From NCBI GenBank assembly GCA_031216915.1, contig CM062289.1, positions 20,376,520 to 20,440,519 of the forward strand: a stretch of DNA of 64,000 bases, in the 5' to 3' direction. Under the pieces are notes generated by a model that saw only the letters and a list, made by a program, of their open reading frames with translations, was not told the DNA's origin and searched no databases. Position 1 is the stretch's first letter, and every line of letters begins with the position of its first letter. The DNA comes from Pictodentalium vernedei (Eukaryota; Mollusca; Scaphopoda; Dentaliida; Dentaliidae). This document shows, one piece after another, positions 58,710-64,000 of the stretch. Made by a program: the position numbers and the translations under genes.

Positions 58710-59140
58710 CAGTAGAATCCTCTTAATTGAATATCCATTTTGCCAGTTAAAATTATTCAATTAACAGGAGTATACAATTAACAGGGATTTGATCAGTTTC
58801 CTGTGTTCTGGGGCTAAACTGAGCATTTATTCTATTATATCTTTGTTTGACAGAGCTCATAGAGCTCTGTCAAACAAGATATAATAGAATAAATGCCTGT
58901 ATTGGATGTAATGAGGCCAAAAAGGTTGATAAATAAGGGGAATTTGGTGCGTGTCACAGTAATGTTTTTGTCATATTACAAAAATTTATATACAATAAAC
59001 AGGAGTTTACTCTACAACCCATATGCAATTAACAGATCAAATTTGTACTGAAGGTATGGTAAATGGTTTTGTGTTTGAAAATTATATGCAATTAACAGTT
59101 ATATACAAATAAGAGATATCCAATTAAGTGTGCTCTACTG
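58710..59140 (+). mobile_element. MITE family P, copy P7
   Basis: Ends CAGTAGAATCC and GCTCTACTG, TA on both sides, central hairpin GACAGAGCTC-ATA-GAGCTCTGTC. Same subfamily as P5. Positions 59141-59700 show nothing recognised. Confidence 0.88.
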
Positions 59141-59705
59141 TAGTAGAAAAATGTTTTTTGTACTTTGTGCATATGTAAGGTGGCACTGTTATGGATGAGT
59201 ACATATATGTTTACTCCAGACAGGGATGGTATGGTCGGAAGCTTATTTATTATATATTATAAGATTAAGTAATGAATAGTCATGACTAGTGACCAAGGAC
59301 AGAGGAATACACCAACAATAATCATCAACAGTGATAGTGTATTAATCCAGTATACCAACATTGGCGGTATATTAATTGTCACTGTCACTCAATATGTATT
59401 TAACATGAAAATCACACTCTGAATTCAGCAAATTTGGACTTTAGAAAGGTTACTTTCAGTTCAAAGCATTGAAAAGCAGACAGAAATGTAAATGCACCCC
59501 ATAATGTTGGAGGTAATAAATCAATAATTTTATTGGCAATCAGTGAGATGTTGGATTATTCCCCTTGCATTGCTTCACTACTAGTCTGTTTGTGTAAACA
59601 AATTAATGCCAATAGGAAATGTTAATAAAAGGATAAAATGGTTTTCAGGCACTTCAAAGGCTGGTATAATAAATAAGTGATGGGTCATTTAATTAGCAGA
59701 TACAG

Positions 59706-59784
59706 TGCCACATGAGGCTCAGTAAGAGCAATATTAGGCGAGGCTGAAGCCTTGCTTAATATTGTTCTTACTACACCACATGTG
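59706..59784. repeat. imperfect hairpin
   Basis: Arms CACATGAGGCTCAGTAAGAG..AATATTA and TAATATTGTTCTTACTACAC..ATG pair with a few mismatches. Confidence 0.6.
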
Positions 59785-59872
59785 AAACCATATTGACCCA
59801 CAAGTTTACAAAATTTATGTTGTTGGTGCTGGTAGATCCTTTCAGATGTACCTCAACAGTAACTTCACTTAG

Positions 59873-60231
59873 GAGCATGGTGGCTCAGTGGTAGACTGTT
59901 AGACTTCTATGCTAGAGGTCCAGAGTTCGATCCCTGCCTGGGACGATCCACATTGAGTCCATGGGCAAGGCACTTTATCCCAGTTGCCTACATGGGGCAC
60001 GATGACGCTGTGTACTAAGGTGTACTGCACGTCGATGGTGCACATGTCTTCAACAACTGTAACTCTGTTTGAGCGGAGCTTGAACAGAGTTAGAATGTTG
60101 AGGAGCTGACAGTTGCTCATCGATGCTCGGTGGTTCTCTCCAGGTACTCTGGCTTTGTCCACCCGTAAAACTGTCGCAGTCATGACTGGCTATTGTGCAT
60201 AAGTATGTTACTTTAAACACTAATAAATAAA
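59873..60231 (+). mobile_element. tRNA-derived SINE, plus strand
   Basis: A box TGGCTCAGTGGTAGA, B box GAGTTCGATCCC, body GGGCAAGGCACTTTATCCC, tail (AATAAATA). Flanked by AGTAACTT(C/A)ACT on both sides. Same family as 25073-25405, with an extra segment CACGTCGATGGTGC. Positions 60240-60690 show nothing recognised. Confidence 0.88.
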
Positions 60232-60696
60232 TAGTAACTTAACTGTCATCCTTACCATCCAGCTCTAGACTAATACATGTTGAGCCTTCTGGGGTATGGC
60301 CAATTAGAAATTTGACTTCAAATCGATTCTCAATTCAAAGTGGGCAACAGATTCATGAATTGATTCTTTTTTTCAAATTGAATCGGCTGAAGGATATTTT
60401 TTCGTGACTTTCCGTTTTCACTATATTATTTATTCCTCTCTGCATGTGTTGTTTGGTATCTGCAAGAATGGAGCCATAAATTTGACATCGTATCAGTTAT
60501 CTACCTTTTGAAAACATGTTTGCATATTTTGCAAATGGATGCTGACTTTGTGTCTTTTATATATTCATTAATAGCAGACCTTTATTATATTATTGTTTTA
60601 TTCACTCAAAAGCTTCCAGTTTATTAATTGTTTATGTAAAGCTAAATATATAGCAAAGATTATTATTATCCTCGATGGGTATATGGGTGGAATGGG

Positions 60697-60774
60697 TAAA
60701 TCTCACCCTCAGGGCAAGATATTTGAGTCAGACGTGAGGCTGGCTCAAATATCTTGCCCCGAGGGTGAGATTTA
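60697..60774. repeat. 31-bp-arm hairpin
   Basis: TAAATCTCACCCTCAGGGCA...TTTGAG pairs with CTCAAA...TGCCCCGAGGGTGAGATTTA, one mismatch. Confidence 0.85.
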
Positions 60775-60806
60775 TGAGTAAGAGCTATGAGTACGAGTTA
60801 GCTTAA

Positions 60807-61046
60807 CCCTTTATCAACGCAGACGATTTCAAAATCTCTTATTTTAAATATCATTTTTTAAATTTTTTCAAACAATTTCAACAAAACCATATCATCTGAC
60901 TCCTCTTTGGAACGAGCTCCACGAGCTCGTTCCAAAGAGGCGTCACATGATATGGTTTTGTTGAAATTTTTCGAAAAATAATATTTTTTCAGCTGCTGAA
61001 TTTGCATATTATGCGGGTGGATGCGGCCGATTTGTTGGGTAAAGAG
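60807..61046. mobile_element. MITE family B, copy B9
   Basis: TTAA at 60803-60806 and 61047-61050. Ends CCCTTTATCAACG and GTTGGGTAAAGAG. Centre GGAACGAGCTC-CAC-GAGCTCGTTCC. Subfamily of B3 and B4. Confidence 0.87.
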
Positions 61047-61524
61047 TTAAGTGTTTTCACTTGTTTCCTTTGAAATAGAGAGAAAAGTGTACACTTGACA
61101 CAACTGTTGTTTACTGCAACCGATTTCTATTTGATTGCTTGTACACAACTTGGTAATGACTCTAATCGAATTGGAAGGTCATTTCGAGAATCAATTCTGA
61201 ATTTGAATAATTGCAAGGCCCTTTTCTGGAGTCGGCATTCGTTCACAGAAATTACCTCTGATTAAATTCAAGAAAACCCAGGTGCTGTTTCAAAATTTGG
61301 CAGGTCACATTTCCATAAAACATTGAATCATTACTTTTGCTTCCCGAAGGACCCGCAGCCAGAACTGTTGTTTGTTCAATAGGAAATGGTAAGGTAGGGG
61401 AGGGGGGGGGGGGGGAATGAATATTTGAATGTAAATTTAATATTCAAATAGCGCCTACCACAATCAGATTTTGAAATGTTCCTTTCAGCACAAGAAAAAA
61501 TAAAAAAAATGTCTGCTATTTCAG

Positions 61525-61642
61525 CCATCCTTTGAAGTCAAGACACCATTGAAGGAAAATGTATTGACAGCTCTTGCTAATATAGCACCATTAAAGAAAT
61601 ATGTGAAGACAGATGTTTACCTCCCTGAAGGTTATTCACTGG
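61525..61642 (+). CDS. tbrg4: TBRG4/FASTKD4-like gene, exon 3
   Basis: Exon after acceptor ATTTCAG (61518-61524), read in phase 0 as exon 2 demands. Encodes PSFEVKTPLKENVLTALANI and then KKYVKTDVYLPEGYSL. This is the family segment 'TPL.., helix, v.t.yGy.lDAE' that precedes the C-terminal FAST_2/RAP part. The donor at CTGG|GTCTGT (61642/61643) leaves phase 1, and the next codon would be Gly or Asp, fitting the usual DAE continuation. An alternative donor GAAG|GTTATT at 61630 would remove GYSL and is less likely. The frame would stop at 61651 if unspliced. The preceding intron is 27.7 kb. The RAP domain exons lie outside the window. Confidence 0.8.
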
Positions 61643-61742
61643 GTCTGTACTGAATTAAATCTGTTGTTTAGAATCTGTACATTATATGCAGACTCCAAGC
61701 AGTTCTTATTTTTATTTCCTTCTTTTTTTGTTAGGCTATTTT

Positions 61743-64000
61743 TAGCTCACCTGACTTTCAGTCAGGAGAGCTATAGTGATCACTCACCGTCCGTCGTCCT
61801 GCGTCCGTCGTCCGTCGTCCGTGAACATGGTGTTTGCGTCTTCTCCTCCCAAACCGCTGAACCAATTTAATTGATATTTGAGATAATAGTTTGTTATGAC
61901 ATCGCAATTCGATTTTGTTCAAATCAAGTTGCCCCGCCCGTGGGTAGGGCCACACCCAAAAAGTGTGCTGAAATCTTAAAAAATCTTCTTCTCATGAACC
62001 AGCAGTAGCAGAGACTTGATATTTGGTGTGCAGCTTCCTTTTGAGGTGTAGACTCAGATTTGTTCAAGAGAAGTTTGTGGGGCTATACTTGGCGTCGTTA
62101 TGGGAGGGGCAAAATTTTTGGCCCCGCCCAAAATTTCTATTTTCTAAACCGAGAGGCTGATTTGAACCAAATTTTATGTGAGGGCTTATTGGGTCATAAG
62201 TAACTAATTTATGCTGATTTTTTTTTTCCCGTAGCCCCATGGGAACCGCAGGAGCTAAAAATAGAAAAAAATTAAAACCCCCATATCTCCAAAACTGCAC
62301 GGCACCGAGAATTTTTATTTGGCGTGAAGCTTCCTTAGGACCAACAGAAAGAATTGGTAAAAAAAAATTGCTATCGGTTTTATCATAGGGTACAGTTTCG
62401 GGACATTGAAAAAGTGCTGAGTCAGCACTTTTTAACACTGTAGGCAATGGGAAAAACATTAAAAAATCTTCTTCTCCAGATCCAGCAGGCAGAATCTTTT
62501 GATATTTGGTATGCAACATTGGAGGGTGGATCTGATTCAGGTTTGTTCAAACCGGCCCCCTGGGTTCATATTTGGGCTCAGTATAGGAGCCCGATTTCGA
62601 ACTTAGTGCATTTCAGGCAAATTTCTTTAAAAATCTTCTTCTCCAGATCCAGCAGACAGAATCTTTTGATATTTGGTATGCAACATTGTGGGGTGGATCT
62701 GATTCAAGTTTGTTCAAATCGGCCCCCTGGGTTTATATTTGGGCTCAGTATAGGAGCCCAAATTTGAACTTACTGCATTTCAGGCAAATTTCTTTGAAAA
62801 TCTTCTTTTCCAGATCCAGCAGGCAGAATCTTTTGATATTTGGTATGCAACATTGTGGGGTGGATCTGATTCAAGTTTGTTCAAATCGGCCCCTTGGGTT
62901 TATATTTGGGCTCTGTATAGGAGCCCAAATTTGAACTTAGTGCATTTCAGGCAAATTGCTTTGAAAATCTTCTTCTCAAGATCCAGCAGGCAGAATCTTT
63001 TGATATTGGGTATGCAACATTGTGGGGTGGATCTGATTCAAGTTTGTTCAAATTGGCCCCTTGGGTTTATATTTGGGCTCAGTATAGGAGCCAAAATTTG
63101 AACTTAGTGCATTTCAGGCAAATTTCTTAAAAAATCTTCTCCAGATCCAGCAGACAGAATCTTTTGATATTTGGTATGCAACATTGTGGGGTGGATCTGA
63201 TTCAGGTTTGTTCAAACCGGCCCCCTGGGTTCATATTTGGGCTCAGTATAGGAGCCCGATTTCGAACTTAGTGCATTTCAGGCAAATTTCTTAAAAAATC
63301 TTCTTCTCCAGATCCAGCAGGCAGAATCTTTTCATATTTGGTAAGCAACATTGTGGGGTGGATCTGATTCAAGTTCGTTCAAATCGGCCCCCTGGGTTTA
63401 TATTTGGGCTCAGTATAGGAGCCCAAATTTGAACTTAGTGCATTTCAGGCAAATTTCTTAAAAAATCTTCTTCTCCGGATCCAGCAGGCAGAATCTTTTG
63501 ATATTTGGTATGGAACATTGTGGGATGGATCTGATGCAAATTTGTTCAAATCGGCTCCCTAGATTCATATTTGGGCTCACTATAGAAGCTCGAATTTGAA
63601 CTTAGTGCATTTCAGGCAAATTTCTTCAAAAATCTTCTTCTCCAGATCCTGCAGGCAGAATCTTTTGATATTTGGTATGCAACATTGTGGGGTGGATCTG
63701 ATTCCAGTTTGTTCAAATCGGCCACCTGGATTCATATTTGGGCTCACTTTAGAAGCCCAAATTCGAACTTAGTGCATTTCAGGCAAATTTCTTTGAAAAT
63801 CTTCTTCTCAAGATCCAGCAGGCAGAATCTTGTGATATTTGGTATGCAGCATCCTTAGGGGGGTGAGATTCAAGTTTGTTCAAGCCATGTCCCTAGGTCC
63901 ATATTTGGGCTCAATGTGGGAGCTTGAATTGTAACTTTGTTCAAAATGAGGAATTTTCTTAAAAAATCTTCTTCTTCAGATCCAGCAGTCGGAATGGTTT
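61743..64000 (+). mobile_element. Helitron-like array element H5, 167-bp units, runs off window
   Basis: Starts TTTAGCTCACCTGACTTTCA, hairpin GCTCACCTGACT/AGTCAGGAGAGC, then CACCGTCCGTCGTCCTGCGT. Head as in H1 and H4. GATCC marks units at 62479, 62646, 62813, 62980, 63144, 63311, 63478, 63645, 63812 and 63979: nearly all 167 apart. Neighbouring units are very similar, so open frames of 82-106 codons recur unit by unit (FFSRSSRQNLLIFGMQHC) and are not genes. The 3' end is outside the window. It begins 100 bp after exon 3. Confidence 0.87.

Noticed and set aside
61630-61631. Donor GAAG|GTTATT as end of exon 3
   Set aside because: It would cut off GYSL, which is conserved in the family before DAE. 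The donor at 61642/61643 has the same phase and keeps it.
61613-61870. Open frame starting within exon 3
   Set aside because: Different frame from the conserved FASTK sequence and running into the H5 head.
62447-63101. Repeated 82-106 codon open frames
   Set aside because: They recur once per 167-bp array unit and encode the unit's own translation. No stop-free selection or start context is evident.

Overview
This window is a piece of an animal nuclear genome. It is AT-rich, has interrupted genes with GT/AG introns, and is packed with eukaryotic transposons (DIRS, Crypton, Ginger, hAT, piggyBac-like MITEs, tRNA-derived SINEs, L2/CR1-like LINE, Helitron-like elements). The mix, and above all the dispersed elements that carry tandem arrays of roughly 145-170 bp (the type known in bivalves as 'pearl' or Helitron-associated repeats), suggests a mollusc, most likely a bivalve. 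That placement is inference. No bacterial genes, CRISPR array or rRNA were seen.

Host gene. One conventional gene can be supported: a FAST-kinase-domain protein closest to TBRG4/FASTKD4, on the + strand. A large first coding exon (15635-17018) encodes the mitochondrial leader and helical repeats. Exon 2 (33709-33836) and exon 3 (61525-61642) continue the FAST_1/FAST_2 region. Splice phases match (phase 1, then phase 0), giving introns of about 16.7 kb and 27.7 kb. The C-terminal part with the RAP domain lies beyond the window. Almost everything between the exons is transposon-derived.

Layout. 1-9.6 kb: a dispersed repeat, a complete but coding-dead DIRS retrotransposon (655-7570) with inverted terminal repeats and internal complementary region, then two pogo-like MITEs (family P). 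9.6-13.5 kb: a Crypton tyrosine-recombinase element inserted in repeat K, its borders fixed by an uninterrupted second copy of K at 19-21 kb. 14.3-17.4 kb: more P MITEs, exon 1, and a TTAA-flanked piggyBac-type MITE (family B). 17.5-25.4 kb: MITE families C and D, an hAT-like element with 8-bp target duplication, an array with nuclear-receptor-like half sites, and a SINE. 26-33.5 kb: LINE fragment, a P element with B MITEs in both ends, a deleted Ginger transposon, and a 145-bp tandem array with 698-bp higher-order period. 33.7-47 kb: exon 2, Helitron-like elements H1 and H2, duplicated blocks Q1-Q3. 48-56 kb: a 165-bp array inserted in repeat U, a ~170/340-bp array, Helitron-like H3 and H4. 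56-64 kb: SINEs, large perfect hairpins, a P and a B MITE, exon 3, and Helitron-like H5 with a 167-bp array running off the end.

The most notable pattern is modular. Several apparently unrelated array-bearing families share one plan: a short 5' hairpin (often starting TAGCT), a CCGTC-rich stretch, tandem units of nucleosome-like length, and a 3' hairpin or end motif. Most clearly oriented copies lie in the sense direction of the host gene. Coordinates of repeat borders were read by eye and may be off by a few bases.
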